53,980 bases of DNA from DASZHJ01 sp035938015 (GCA_035938015.1 DASZHJ010000241.1:1-53980), one strand, 5' to 3'; shown: positions 16,645 through 25,535, numbered from the stretch's first letter. The notes: generated from the sequence alone by a model not told the origin. Made by a program: numbers and translations.

Positions 16645-17817
16645 TCAGGCCGCGGGGAAATAAAGGTCGAGCACCGCGCGGTAGATGTCGGCGAGCACCG
16701 CGAGATCGGCGACGGGCACGCGCTCGTCGACCTTGTGCATGGTGAGGCCGACAAGGCCGAATTCCGCCACCGGGCAGTGCCGATGGATGAAGCGGGCGTC
16801 CGAAGTGCCGCCGGTGGTGCTGAGCTCGGGCGTGCGGCCCGTCACCTGCCGAATCGCGCGGGTCAGGATCTCGCTGACCGACCCGGGCGGGGTCAGGAAG
16901 GACTCGCCGCTCACGTGAACCTTGAGCTCGCGGTTTCCGCCGGCGGCGGCGAGCTTGCTCTCGATCCATTCCTGGAGCGTCTTCGAGGACCAGCGGTCGT
17001 TGAAACGGATGTTGAAGACCGCGCGCGCCTCGCCGGGGATCACGTTGGAGGCGGGGTTCCCGACGTCGGTGGTGGTGAGCTGCAGCGTCGAGGGCTGAAA
17101 ATGCTCGGTGCCGTTGTCGAGTGGCTCGGCCGTCAGGCTATGCAGCATCGTCACCATCCGGTGGACCGGATTGTCGGCGAGGTGCGGGTAGGCCGTGTGG
17201 CCCTGCACGCCCTTGACGGTGATCGTGCCCGTGAGGCTACCCCGCCGACCGATCTTCACCATGTCGCCGAGGATCTTGGCGCTGGTGGGCTCGCCCACCA
17301 CGCAGGCGTCGAGCCGCTCGCCTTGCTCCTGGAGCCAGTCCAGCACCTTCCTGGTGCCGTTGATGGAGACGCCTTCCTCATCGCCGGTTATCAGCAGGCT
17401 GATCGAGCCATCGAAGACGCCAGCGCGCGTACCGAGGAAGCGCGCCACGGCGGCGACGAAAGCCGCGATTCCGCCCTTCATGTCGGCCGCGCCCCGGCCA
17501 TAGAGCGCGCCGTCGATGACCTCCGCGCCGAAGGGATCGACGGTCCAGGACTCGCGCCGCCCGACCGGCACCACGTCCGTATGGCCGGCAAAGCAGAAAT
17601 TCCGCCCGGACCTGCCGAGGCGGGCATAGAGGTTGAGCACCGGCTCGGTGTCGGGCTCGGTGAACTCGAGCTTGGTGCAGGCAAAGCCCAGTCGATCGAG
17701 CGCGCGGACCAGCACGTCGATGGCGCCGGCATCCTTCGGGGTCACGCTGGGGCAGCGGATGAGCTCCGCCGCGAGCGCCGCAGGATCGACGGCCTCCGGC
17801 TTGGCTTGGACCGTCAT
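16645..17817 (-). CDS. dapE: Succinyl-diaminopimelate desuccinylase
   Basis: Hydrolyses N-succinyl-LL-diaminopimelate in lysine/peptidoglycan synthesis. The 390 residues form an M20-type zinc enzyme: FAGHTDVVPVG (first metal His and the Asp beside it), YGRGAADMKGG (bridging Asp), TGDEEG (catalytic Glu and metal Glu), GEPTS, and a dimerisation domain with GHTAYPHLADNPVHRM. GGTSDARF and TMHKVDE close the active site. Its ATG overlaps the dapD stop by 4 bases (ATGA). Slightly longer than the usual 375. Confidence 0.96.
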   Translation of the reverse strand: MTVQAKPEAVDPAALAAELIRCPSVTPKDAGAIDVLVRALDRLGFACTKLEFTEPDTEPVLNLYARLGRSGRNFCFAGHTDVVPVGRRESWTVDPFGAEVIDGALYGRGAADMKGGIAAFVAAVARFLGTRAGVFDGSISLLITGDEEGVSINGTRKVLDWLQEQGERLDACVVGEPTSAKILGDMVKIGRRGSLTGTITVKGVQGHTAYPHLADNPVHRMVTMLHSLTAEPLDNGTEHFQPSTLQLTTTDVGNPASNVIPGEARAVFNIRFNDRWSSKTLQEWIESKLAAAGGNRELKVHVSGESFLTPPGSVSEILTRAIRQVTGRTPELSTTGGTSDARFIHRHCPVAEFGLVGLTMHKVDERVPVADLAVLADIYRAVLDLYFPAA

Positions 17818-18671
17818 TCCCGCAGCAACTCGTTGATGGCGGTCTTGGCCCGCGTCTGCGCGTCGACGCGCTTGACGATCACGGCGCAATAGAGGCTTGG
17901 GCCTGGTCGTCCGTCGGGCAGCGGTCCGCCGGGCAGGCTGCCCGGCACCACCACGGAATAGGCGGGGACCCGTCCGCGGAAGGTCTCGCCGGTCTCGCGG
18001 TCGATGATGCGCGTGGTAGCGCTGATGAAGACGCCCATGGACAGGACCGAGCCGGTCTCGACCACTACTCCTTCCACCACCTCGCTGCGCGCGCCGATGA
18101 AGCAGTTGTCCTCGATGATCACGGGATTGGCTTGCACGGGCTCGAGCACCCCGCCGATGCCGACGCCACCGGAGAGATGGCAATTCCGGCCGATCTGCGC
18201 GCAGGAACCCACCGTCGCCCAGGTGTCCACCATGGTGCCGCCATCGACGTAGGCGCCGACATTGACGAAGCTCGGCATCAGCACGACGTTGGGCGCGATG
18301 TAAGCAGAGCGGCGCACGACGCAGGAGGGTACCGCGCGAAAGCCCGCGCCGCGGAAGCGCGCGGCGTCCCAGCCCGCGAATTTCGAGGGTACCTTGTCCC
18401 ACCAGACCGCAGGCCCGCGCGCTGCGTCGGCGGGGCCGCCGAGAATCTCCGCCATATCGTAGAGCCGGAACGACAGCAGCACGGCTTTCTTGAGCCACTG
18501 GTGCACGGTCCAGTGGCCTTCATGCTTTTCAGCGACCCGGAGCCTGCCCTGATCGAGTCCGTCGAGCGCGGCCTCCACGGCGTCGCGCACAGGACCCTTG
18601 GTCGCGGGCGTGATGGTATCGCGCGCTTCCCAGGCGGCGTCGATGATCCCTGAGAGATCGGCGGAAGTCAT
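17814..18671 (-). CDS. dapD: Tetrahydrodipicolinate N-succinyltransferase
   Basis: Uses succinyl-CoA to succinylate tetrahydrodipicolinate, two steps before the DapE reaction. The 285-residue protein has an N-terminal helical domain and a left-handed beta-helix of hexapeptide repeats, with VRRSAYIAPNVVLMPSFVNV, DTWATVGSCAQIGRNCHLSG and EDNCFIGARSEVVEG, ending in the usual CAVIVKRVDAQTR. It is the first of the dapD-dapE pair. Confidence 0.97.
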   Translation of the reverse strand: MTSADLSGIIDAAWEARDTITPATKGPVRDAVEAALDGLDQGRLRVAEKHEGHWTVHQWLKKAVLLSFRLYDMAEILGGPADAARGPAVWWDKVPSKFAGWDAARFRGAGFRAVPSCVVRRSAYIAPNVVLMPSFVNVGAYVDGGTMVDTWATVGSCAQIGRNCHLSGGVGIGGVLEPVQANPVIIEDNCFIGARSEVVEGVVVETGSVLSMGVFISATTRIIDRETGETFRGRVPAYSVVVPGSLPGGPLPDGRPGPSLYCAVIVKRVDAQTRAKTAINELLRE

Positions 18672-18731
18672 GAAGATGCCAGGCTAGTTATTGAAAAGAC
18701 GGCGAAAGATGCGGCTTCCGCCCCGGCGATG

Positions 18732-19196
18732 TCAACCTTGCGGCTTCAATCGCAGGCTCATCAAGCGCCGTCCATTTTCCGCGAACCCGCGCCGGCGATA
18801 GAGAGCCGTCGCCCGCTCGTTCCTCGGATCGACCTCCAGGTGAAGCGTCCCGATGCCGAGCAGGCGCGCTTGCTCCAAGGCGAAGTCGAGCACAGCTGCT
18901 CCGGCGCCGCTGCCCCGCGCCGAGGGTATCAGATAGAGGTCATCCACGAAGCCGTCGCCACCGCCATGCTCGACGCTGTAACCCAACGTCAGAACCAAGT
19001 ATCCGATCACCCTTCCGCCGCGACGGATAAGCCAGCACCGCGCCATGGGTTCGCCGGAGACGATCCGGCGCAACGCGGTCGCGCCCTCTGGACTTAGCGG
19101 ATGATCGTCCTCGTCATGGAACGCCTGCGCGAGGTCCACCAGCAGTTCGGCTTCGCTCGCCAATGCCAAGTCATAATGAAGTTCGCTCGCACTCAT
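18732..19196 (-). CDS. GNAT-family N-acetyltransferase
   Basis: Acetyl-CoA-dependent transferase of 154 residues, substrate unknown. Core motifs are GYLVLTLGYSVEHGG, FVDDLYLIPSARGSGAGAAV (the acetyl-CoA loop, RxxGxG/A type), and LHLEVDPRNERATALYRRRG near the C-terminus. The ATG at 19196 lies inside the 3' end of the upstream HAD gene (26-base overlap), which implies coupled translation. Its placement before dapD is not enough to name a substrate. Confidence 0.88.
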   Translation of the reverse strand: MSASELHYDLALASEAELLVDLAQAFHDEDDHPLSPEGATALRRIVSGEPMARCWLIRRGGRVIGYLVLTLGYSVEHGGGDGFVDDLYLIPSARGSGAGAAVLDFALEQARLLGIGTLHLEVDPRNERATALYRRRGFAENGRRLMSLRLKPQG

Positions 19197-19899
19197 CGAT
19201 TTTACGAGGTTTGGGTCGGGAGGAGGGCACCTGTGCAAGCCAGGCGGCAAGATCCTCGACGACGTGGTGGATGTGCGCTGCTCCGGGCTCGGCGCGCGTC
19301 CAATCGGGACCGCCGGGGATCCAGGCCGTGGTCATGCCGAGCGCATGAGCGGGCACGAGGTTGGGCGCGATGTCCTCGACCATGGCGGCACCGCGCGGCT
19401 CGACCGCAAAGCGCTGGAGGAAGCGCGCGTAGGTGCCGTGGTCGGGCTTGGGCAGGTACTCCGCCGCGTGGATATCGAACACGCCCTCGAAGGCGTCGGC
19501 GATCCCCAGGCGCTCAAGCACGCGCTCGGCGTGGCGATGGTCGGCGTTGGTGAAGACAAGCTTCCGGCCCTCGAGCGTCGCGAGGGCGGCCTTGAGCTCG
19601 GGTGCCGGCTGGACCGGCGTCACGTCGATCGCGTGGACGTAGTCGAGAAAGCGGTGGGGATCGATGCCGTTCTCGTTCATGAGGCCGCGCAACGTGGTGC
19701 CGTAGGTGCGGAAATAATGTCGCCGCATGGCGTGCGCCGCCGCCGTGTCGATGCCGAACTCCGCGCACATGAAGGCGGCCATGCGCGTCTCGATCTCCAG
19801 AAAAAGATTGCAGGAATGAGGGTAAAGAGTGTTGTCGAGATCGAAGACCCAGGTCTCGATCTCGTGGAGCGGTCGGCCGCGCCCGGTGTCCGCGCTCAC
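19171..19899 (-). CDS. HAD-superfamily pyrimidine 5'-nucleotidase
   Basis: Predicted nucleoside monophosphate phosphatase of 242 residues, close to the Sdt1/YjjG-like group commonly found near argB and dapD in alphaproteobacteria. HAD motif I is FDLDNTLYPHSCNLF (nucleophile and acid Asp), motif II is LVFTNAD, motif III Lys is in YLPKPDHGTY, and motif IV is MVEDIAPN. A helical cap lies between motifs I and II. The start is a GTG at 19899 overlapping the previous stop (GTGA). Confidence 0.87.
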   Translation of the reverse strand: MSADTGRGRPLHEIETWVFDLDNTLYPHSCNLFLEIETRMAAFMCAEFGIDTAAAHAMRRHYFRTYGTTLRGLMNENGIDPHRFLDYVHAIDVTPVQPAPELKAALATLEGRKLVFTNADHRHAERVLERLGIADAFEGVFDIHAAEYLPKPDHGTYARFLQRFAVEPRGAAMVEDIAPNLVPAHALGMTTAWIPGGPDWTRAEPGAAHIHHVVEDLAAWLAQVPSSRPKPRKIDECERTSL

Positions 19900-20330
19900 G
19901 TCCCCGCCGGCGCCTCTTTCGAGGTGGCGGGGCCCTTGAGCTCCACCACATTGCCGTCGGGGTCCCTGAGATAAATGGAGGGGCCCATGCCTTCGGCGCC
20001 ATAGCGCTGCTCGACCTGGCCGGGATCGACGCCGTGGTCGCGCAGGTGCGCCATGATCGCGCCCGGATCGAACGGCTTCACCCGCAGGCAGAAGTGATCC
20101 ATGTTGCGGCCTTCCACGTCCGGCGGAGCGCCGCCTTGCCGTCCGAGCTGCCCGTCCACGGGGACGAGATCGATCAGCGAGTCTCCGGCGCGCAGCTGCA
20201 GCAGCCCGATCTTCTTCTGGAACACCTCGACGCGGCAGCCGAGCACGTTGCAGTAGAAATCGCGGGCGCGATCGAGGTCGGTGATCCGCAGCACGACGTG
20301 ATCGAGGCCGAGAACTTTCGGTGCGGTCAT
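19896..20330 (-). CDS. VOC-family (glyoxalase/dioxygenase fold) protein
   Basis: Single VOC module pair of 144 residues. It begins VLGLDHVVLRITDLDRARDF with the metal His in DHVVL; the second half has GRNMDHFCLRV and ends IYLRDPDGNVVELKGP with a Glu ligand. Family members include lactoylglutathione lyase and resistance proteins; the substrate is open. Start at ATG 20330, sharing one base with the argB stop; a GTG one codon earlier is equally possible. Confidence 0.87.
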   Translation of the reverse strand: MTAPKVLGLDHVVLRITDLDRARDFYCNVLGCRVEVFQKKIGLLQLRAGDSLIDLVPVDGQLGRQGGAPPDVEGRNMDHFCLRVKPFDPGAIMAHLRDHGVDPGQVEQRYGAEGMGPSIYLRDPDGNVVELKGPATSKEAPAGT

Positions 20331-21226
20331 CACGCGCTCGCGTTGCGCTTGATCAAAGTACCCGCGCCGCCCTCCGCGAAGAGCTCGAGGATGACCGCGT
20401 GTGGTACGCGGCCATCGACGATGACGGCGGCCTCGACGCCCTGATCGATTGCATCGAGGCAGGTCTCGACCTTCGGGATCATGCCGCCCGCGATTGTGCC
20501 GTCCTCGATCAGACGACGCGCCTGATCGGCGGTGAGCTCGGGGATGAGCGCTTTCGACCTGTCGAGTACGCCCGCGACGTCCGTGAGCAACAGGAAGCGC
20601 GCGGCTTTGACGGCGCCCGCGACGGCGCCACCCACGGTGTCGGCGTTGATGTTGTAGGTCTGCCCGTCGTCGCCGACGCCGATCGGCGCGATCACCGGGA
20701 TGATCTGGGAGTTCCTGAGCGTTTCCAGGACCGTCGCGTTGATCGCCTCGGGCTCGCCCACGAAGCCGAGGTCGAGAATGCGCTCGATATTCGAATCGGG
20801 GTCGATCTTGGTACGCGTGAGTTTGCGCGCGCGGATCAGGTTTGCATCCTTGCCGGAAAGCCCGATCGCGTAGCCGCCGCCCGCATTGATCGCGGAGACG
20901 ATCTGCTTGTTGATCGAGCCCGAGAGCACCATCTCGACGATCTCCACGGTCGCGCGATCCGTGACGCGCAGCCCGTCGATGAAGTCGCTCTTGATCCTGA
21001 GCCGCTTCAGCATCTGACCGATCTGCGGCCCGCCGCCATGGACGACGATCGGGTTGATGCCAACCTGCTTCAGCAGCACCACGTCCGCCGCGAAGCGCTC
21101 GGCCACGACCTCGTCGCCCATGGCGTGGCCGCCGTACTTCACGACCACGGTCTTGCCGGAGTAGCGCCGGAAGAAGGGCAAGGCCTCCGACAGCACGGAA
21201 GCGCGGGTGTTAGGATCGACCGTCAT
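20330..21226 (-). CDS. argB: Acetylglutamate kinase
   Basis: Phosphorylates N-acetylglutamate, the second step of arginine synthesis. The 298 residues show KTVVVKYGGHAMGD, VVHGGGPQIGQML (acetylglutamate site), GLSGKDANLIRARK, NINADTVGGAVAGA and GGMIPKVETC. The N-terminal helix (VLSEALPFFRRYSGK) suggests the arginine-sensitive hexameric form. Start ATG 21226 is preferred over an in-frame start 13 codons upstream. Confidence 0.96.
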   Translation of the reverse strand: MTVDPNTRASVLSEALPFFRRYSGKTVVVKYGGHAMGDEVVAERFAADVVLLKQVGINPIVVHGGGPQIGQMLKRLRIKSDFIDGLRVTDRATVEIVEMVLSGSINKQIVSAINAGGGYAIGLSGKDANLIRARKLTRTKIDPDSNIERILDLGFVGEPEAINATVLETLRNSQIIPVIAPIGVGDDGQTYNINADTVGGAVAGAVKAARFLLLTDVAGVLDRSKALIPELTADQARRLIEDGTIAGGMIPKVETCLDAIDQGVEAAVIVDGRVPHAVILELFAEGGAGTLIKRNASA

Positions 21227-21319
21227 GGACGATGCTCGTTGGTTAGCGGCGCGCGAGATTACCAAGGCGAGCCGCCGCTCGCCAGTGTTCGAAGTCCGCT
21301 CTAACGAACCTCGGAATCG

Positions 21320-21985
21320 TCACGCTAGTGTCGCCAGCTCTGCGCGGAGCTCGGCGACGCCGGAGCCCGCTTGCGCGGAGGTCGCGTGGATCGCGGGATG
21401 CGCGGCGACGTGGCTCTTGAGCGCCGTTGCCGTGGTTTCGAGGCGCTGGGCGAGCGCCTTTGGCGAAAGCTTGTCCGACTTGGTCAGCACCAGCTGGAAC
21501 GATACTGCGGATTCGTCGAGCATCGTCATCAAGGGTTCGTCGGTCGGCTTGAGTCCGTGCCGCGCGTCGACCAGCAGCAGCGTGCGCCGCAGGCTCGCGC
21601 GGCCCTTGAGATAGAGGCGCATGAGCTCAGACCAGCGCGCGATATCGTGCTTGGGCGCCTCGGCATAACCGTAGCCCGGCAGGTCCACCAGCATGAGCCT
21701 GCCGGCCAGCGAGAAGAAATTGAGCTGGCGCGTACGGCCGGGCGTATTGGACACTCGCGCGAGCGTCGCGCGTCCCGTGAGCGCATTAAGCAGACTCGAC
21801 TTGCCGACGTTGGAGCGCCCGGCGAAGGCCACCTCGGGCAGCGTGTCCGGCGGAATCGCGTCGGCCGTAAGGGCGCCCGCGATGAAATCGCAAGGACCCG
21901 CGAACAGCAGGCGTCCCGCCTCGATCGCTTGTGCGTCGCGCGCGCGCTCGGGCGGATAGACCGTGCTCGCCACATCCGCCGTCAT
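21320..21985 (-). CDS. engB: Ribosome biogenesis GTP-binding protein EngB (YsxC/YihA)
   Basis: Essential small GTPase for 50S subunit assembly. In the 221 residues, G1 is GRSNVGKSS, G2 region VSNTPGRTRQLNFF, G3 DLPGYG, and G4 TKSD, with the EngB-specific YGYAEAP segment after G3. The ATG at 21985 lies 13 bases after the yidC stop, so the two are probably co-transcribed, as in many proteobacteria. Confidence 0.96.
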   Translation of the reverse strand: MTADVASTVYPPERARDAQAIEAGRLLFAGPCDFIAGALTADAIPPDTLPEVAFAGRSNVGKSSLLNALTGRATLARVSNTPGRTRQLNFFSLAGRLMLVDLPGYGYAEAPKHDIARWSELMRLYLKGRASLRRTLLLVDARHGLKPTDEPLMTMLDESAVSFQLVLTKSDKLSPKALAQRLETTATALKSHVAAHPAIHATSAQAGSGVAELRAELATLA

Positions 21986-21998
21986 CCCGCGCCTCCGC

Positions 21999-23792
21999 TT
22001 AAGCCGCTCCCGCTCGGTGCATGATCACCCATTGCTGGGTGATCGAGAGCAGGTTGTTCCAGGACCAGTAGATCACCAGCCCCGCCGGGAACTGGCCAAG
22101 CATGAAGGTGAACACGATCGGCAGCGCCATCATCATCTTGGCCTGTACGGGGTCGGCGGGCGCCGGGTTCAGCTTCTGCTGCAGGAACATGGTGACGCCC
22201 ATGATGAGCGGCCACGCGCCGATCGACACCAGGTGCAGGATGCTGCCGATCGCGGGAAGCGTGAAGAAGAGCGTGGGATCCCAGGGAATCAGGCCGAACA
22301 GATTGAGCCAAGTGGTGGGATCGGGAACCGAGAGGTCGTGGATCCAACCGTAGAACGGCGCCTGGCGCATCTCGATGGTGACGTAGAGCACTTTGTAGAG
22401 CGAGAAGAACACGGGTATCTGCACGAAGATCGGCAAGCAGCCCGCCATCGGATTGGCGCCGACACGCTTATAAAGTGCCATCACCTCTTGATTGAGCTTG
22501 GCCTTGTCCTCGCCGTGCTTGTCGCGCAGCTTCTGAATCTCCGGCTGCAGCAGCTTCATCTTGCTCATCGCCCGGTACGAGCGGTTGGCGAGCGGGAAGA
22601 ACAAGATCTTGATACTGAGAGTCAGCAGCATGATGGCAATGCCGAAGTTGCCAATCTTCCCGTTCAGGAAATCCAGAAACAGGAAGATCGGCTTGGTGAT
22701 CCAGTAGAACCAGCCGAAATCGATGGCGCGGTCGAAGCGCGGAATGCCCAGCGCCGCCTGGTATTGGTCGAGAAGCTTCACTTCCTTGGCACCGGCGAAG
22801 ATCCGGTCGGAGGTCCCGGCAGTGCCGCCTTGGGGCACGGTCACGGCGTTGCCGAGATAGTCGGCCTGGTAGCGCTCGATCGCGGGCGCGTCGGTGGTGC
22901 CTGTGAACCGGAACCCCGTCTTTATTTCGTTGGCTTGATCCGGGATCAACGCCGTCAGCCAGTACTTGTCGGTGAAGCCGAGCCACCCGCCGGTCGTGCT
23001 CTGCTCGACCGGCTTCTCGCCCTTGAGCGCGGAGTATTTGATCTCCTTGAGCGTGCCGTCGATGACCCCGATGGGACCCTCGTGCAGCAGATAGCTGGAC
23101 GATACCGGCGGACTCCCCTCGCGCCAGATGAAGCCATAGGGGTAGAGCGTCACGGCGGCCTCGCCGTGATTGACGACGCTCTGCGTCACCGTGAAGAGGT
23201 AGTTCTCGTCGACCGCGATCCGGCGTGTGAATGTCAGACCTCTCCCGTTGTCCCAAGCGAGTTCCACCGGGTGTGTCGGCGTGAGCGCGCCATCGCGGGT
23301 CGTGGTCCAACGGGTCTCCTCACCCGGTACCGGCATCGATTTGTCGCCCGCCGACCAACCGACATCGATGAAATACGGGTCCTGCGTGCCCAGTGGCGAC
23401 AACAGCACGATCTCGGCGCTTTTGGGATCGATCGTCTCGTGATACGCCGCGAGCGAAAGGTCGTCGAGATGGCCGCCCACCAGAGCGATCGAGCCGTGCA
23501 GCTTCGGTGTGTCGATGCGGACGCGCGGGCTCGCGGCCAGCACCTCGGCGCGCGATTTCGGTGCCGTCGCGTGTGTGCTAGGTGCGGCGCCCGGTACCGC
23601 GGGAGCCGAGCCGGGGGCAGCGGTCGGCGATGCGGGCGATTGCGCGGTGCTGGGCGCCGTCTGTGTCTGCGTCTGCACGGGTGCCGGCGGCTTTGGTTTC
23701 TCGAAGAGCGGCATCACGAAGAGCTGATAGCCAATCATGATCAGCACCGTGAGCGCCACGGCGATGAGCAGGTTTTTTTGTTGGTCTTCCAT
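21999..23792 (-). CDS. yidC: Membrane protein insertase YidC
   Basis: Inserts and folds inner-membrane proteins, alone or with SecYEG. The 597 residues comprise an N-terminal signal-anchor (LLIAVALTVLIMIGYQLFVM), a Pro/Gln/Thr-rich linker, a large periplasmic domain (about 70-350) and five C-terminal membrane segments. NRSYRAMSKMKLLQPEIQ carries the conserved groove Arg and coiled cytoplasmic loop, followed by GCLPIFVQIPVFFSLYKVL. The C-tail is short. The start at 23792 begins with the conserved MEDQQKNLLIAV; an open upstream extension lacks similarity. Confidence 0.97.
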   Translation of the reverse strand: MEDQQKNLLIAVALTVLIMIGYQLFVMPLFEKPKPPAPVQTQTQTAPSTAQSPASPTAAPGSAPAVPGAAPSTHATAPKSRAEVLAASPRVRIDTPKLHGSIALVGGHLDDLSLAAYHETIDPKSAEIVLLSPLGTQDPYFIDVGWSAGDKSMPVPGEETRWTTTRDGALTPTHPVELAWDNGRGLTFTRRIAVDENYLFTVTQSVVNHGEAAVTLYPYGFIWREGSPPVSSSYLLHEGPIGVIDGTLKEIKYSALKGEKPVEQSTTGGWLGFTDKYWLTALIPDQANEIKTGFRFTGTTDAPAIERYQADYLGNAVTVPQGGTAGTSDRIFAGAKEVKLLDQYQAALGIPRFDRAIDFGWFYWITKPIFLFLDFLNGKIGNFGIAIMLLTLSIKILFFPLANRSYRAMSKMKLLQPEIQKLRDKHGEDKAKLNQEVMALYKRVGANPMAGCLPIFVQIPVFFSLYKVLYVTIEMRQAPFYGWIHDLSVPDPTTWLNLFGLIPWDPTLFFTLPAIGSILHLVSIGAWPLIMGVTMFLQQKLNPAPADPVQAKMMMALPIVFTFMLGQFPAGLVIYWSWNNLLSITQQWVIMHRAGAA

Positions 23793-23824
23793 GGGGACTC
23801 TTTCCAGCCTTGCCTCGCGGCCCG

Positions 23825-24082
23825 TCAGTGGCCGTGGCGGCAGCCGATCGAATGCTCGCGCCGGTGCTGCTCCGGCACGGGATCGTAGCCGCTCCCGCCC
23901 CAGGGATGGCAGCGCGCGAGCCGCCGCACCGCAAGCCAAGTGCCCGCGAGCGCGCCGTGACGCTCGATTGCCTCGGCGGCATAGTCCGAGCAGCTCGGCA
24001 AGTACCGGCAGGACGGCCCCAGCACCGGCGAGATGAGCAGCTGGTAGCTCCGGATCAGACCGCGCAGCAGAAGCGTCAGCAA
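23825..24082 (-). CDS. yidD: Membrane protein insertion efficiency factor YidD
   Basis: Small membrane-associated protein of 85 residues that aids YidC-dependent insertion. The signature is LISPVLGPSCRYLPSCSDYA (three Cys) followed by RLARCHPWGGSGYDPVPE. I place the start at a TTG (24082) because GAGGAGAGGA lies just upstream and this gives the family's usual N-terminus; an ATG at 24169 is in frame but lies well inside rnpA. It is encoded between rnpA and yidC, the standard position. Confidence 0.9.
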   Translation of the reverse strand: MLTLLLRGLIRSYQLLISPVLGPSCRYLPSCSDYAAEAIERHGALAGTWLAVRRLARCHPWGGSGYDPVPEQHRREHSIGCRHGH

Positions 24083-24095
24083 GGGCGTCCTCTCC

Positions 24096-24464
24096 TCAGC
24101 TATGAGGTTCGTCGCGCCAGGTTCCCAATCGGCGCAGCGCAGTCTCGAGATCGTCGACCAGCGCCGCATAGGGCCGCCCGGGCGTCCCAGACCGCGCGAT
24201 CAGCACGTAATCGAAGCCCGCCACGGCGTGGTGTGCCATCACGCTCGCCGCCGCCGCGCGCAGCCGCCGCCGGGCGCGGTTGCGGATGACGGCATTGCCG
24301 ATCTTCCGGGTCGCGGTGAATCCGACGCGGATGGCATCGCAGGCGTCGTCGGTGGGAGCGCGGGCCAAGGTCTGCAGGATCAACCCCGGCGTCACCCACT
24401 TCCGGCGCCCGTCGGCCACGCGCAGGAAATCCGGCCGACGCTTGAGGCGTTCCAGCGCCACCAT
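24096..24464 (-). CDS. rnpA: Ribonuclease P protein component
   Basis: Protein subunit of RNase P, which matures tRNA 5' ends. The 122 residues contain the conserved RLKRRPDFLRV start, VGFTATRKIGNAVIRNRARR (the RNA-binding RNR motif) and FDYVLIARSGT. It lies 21 bases after rpmH and is followed by yidD after 13 bases. Confidence 0.96.
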   Translation of the reverse strand: MVALERLKRRPDFLRVADGRRKWVTPGLILQTLARAPTDDACDAIRVGFTATRKIGNAVIRNRARRRLRAAAASVMAHHAVAGFDYVLIARSGTPGRPYAALVDDLETALRRLGTWRDEPHS

Positions 24465-24485
24465 CGCGCGCGGGGCGCGCTCCGC

Positions 24486-24620
24486 TCAGGCGGAGAGGCG
24501 CTTGCGGCCCTTCGCCCTCCGGCTGGCGACGACCTTGCGCCCACCCACCGTCGCCATGCGGGAGCGAAAGCCGTGACGGCGCTTGCGGATGAGCTTGCTC
24601 GGTTGATAGGTGCGCTTCAC
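24486..24620 (-). CDS. rpmH: 50S ribosomal protein L34
   Basis: Ribosomal protein of 44 residues. The translation starts KRTYQPSKLIRKRRHGFR, then has SRMATVGGRKVV and ends KGRKRLSA, the standard L34 sequence at full length. The start codon is GTG at 24620, since no ATG fits. It is the first gene of the long minus-strand run and lies 45 bases downstream of a near-consensus promoter -10. Confidence 0.97.
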   Translation of the reverse strand: MKRTYQPSKLIRKRRHGFRSRMATVGGRKVVASRRAKGRKRLSA

Positions 24621-24664
24621 GGGGCCCAGACTCCGGCTGCGGCTTCTCAGGAAAACGAGGCCGC

Positions 24665-24693
24665 TGTATACGGGAGCAGGGGGGCGAAGTCAA
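24665..24693 (-). promoter_or_regulatory. Strong sigma70-type promoter of rpmH-rnpA-yidD-yidC
   Basis: On the minus strand TTGACT (complement of 24688-24693) is followed after exactly 17 bases by TATACA (24665-24670). Both hexamers differ from consensus at one position. It is located 45-73 bases before the rpmH GTG, as expected for a highly expressed ribosomal operon. Confidence 0.75.
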
Positions 24694-24809
24694 CGCCGCG
24701 CGGCCGCAACCGGCCGTCACGGCAAGGTGATCCTGCTTGGCCCAGGTGCGCGCCTAGGATCGCGCGGCACACGCGAGTTTATGTCATGCGCGAGAGTGGC
24801 TTACCGGCG

Positions 24810-25535
24810 ATGAACCAGGCAGGAACCGGCGCTCCCGCGTCCGGCGGCATCAAGCGCTGGCTGCCGCTTGGCTTGCTCGTGGTGGCAGCGGTGGCAGCCT
24901 GGCATTGGGATGCGCGCAGCTACGTCAACTTCAATGCGCTCGTCACCCATCGCGAACTCGTCCTAAGCAAAGTCACGGCCCTCGGCTCTTGGGCGCCGGT
25001 TGCTTTCATTGCCCTTTACTCGGCCGTGGCCGCGCTCTCGATCCCGGTAGCGGCTCTCCTGTCGATGATGGGGGGATTTCTCTTCGGAACCATCTTGGGG
25101 ACGCTTTACAGCCTTCTTGGCGCGACGATCGGCGCAACTCTGGTTTTCCTGCTTGCGCGGACGGCCTATGGTGATGTCCTGCAACGCCGTGCGGGGCCAG
25201 CCCTGAAGAAGGTCGAGGCAGGGCTTCGCGAAGATGCAGTCAGCTACCTACTGGTCTTGCGCCTGGTTCCGTTATTTCCGTTCTTCGTCGTGAATCTGGT
25301 CGCAGCTCTGTTTGGCATCTCGCTCAGGGCCTACATTCTCTGCAGCTTCTTCGGCATGATGCCCGGCGCCCTGGTCTACGCCAGTATCGGCGGCGGTCTG
25401 GGCGAATTTCTGGATCGGGGCGAGAAGCCCAATTTTCAGGCCGTCTTGCAACCTCACATCCTCTTGCCTCTTCTGGGCTTAGCGCTGCTGGCACTCGTTC
25501 CCGTGGTCTATAAGCGCTGGAAGCGCAAACCATGA
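24810..25535 (+). CDS. TVP38/TMEM64 (DedA-like, SNARE-associated) membrane protein
   Basis: Polytopic membrane protein of 241 residues. An N-terminal helix (WLPLGLLVVAAVAAW) is followed by LGSWAPVAFIALYSAVAALS, the family motif GGFLFGTILGTLYSLLGATI, and the second half GATLVFLLARTAYGDVL and LLVLRLVPLFPFFVVNLVAA. This pattern (G-x-x-F-G and R-x-x-P-x-x-P) defines the VTT/TVP38 domain, linked to lipid scrambling or transport in characterised members. Start at 24810; another ATG at 24786 is possible. It overlaps the next gene by 4 bases, and some bacteria encode the two as one protein. Confidence 0.88.
   Translation: MNQAGTGAPASGGIKRWLPLGLLVVAAVAAWHWDARSYVNFNALVTHRELVLSKVTALGSWAPVAFIALYSAVAALSIPVAALLSMMGGFLFGTILGTLYSLLGATIGATLVFLLARTAYGDVLQRRAGPALKKVEAGLREDAVSYLLVLRLVPLFPFFVVNLVAALFGISLRAYILCSFFGMMPGALVYASIGGGLGEFLDRGEKPNFQAVLQPHILLPLLGLALLALVPVVYKRWKRKP

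Noticed and set aside
22935..22949. TTGATCCGGGATCAA, a Crp/Fnr-box-like palindrome
   Set aside because: It lies inside the yidC coding region with a 5-base rather than 4-base spacer, far from any start codon.
24621..24809. Possible replication origin next to rpmH-rnpA
   Set aside because: No DnaA boxes or AT-rich unwinding stretch are visible, and dnaA/dnaN or other origin markers are absent.
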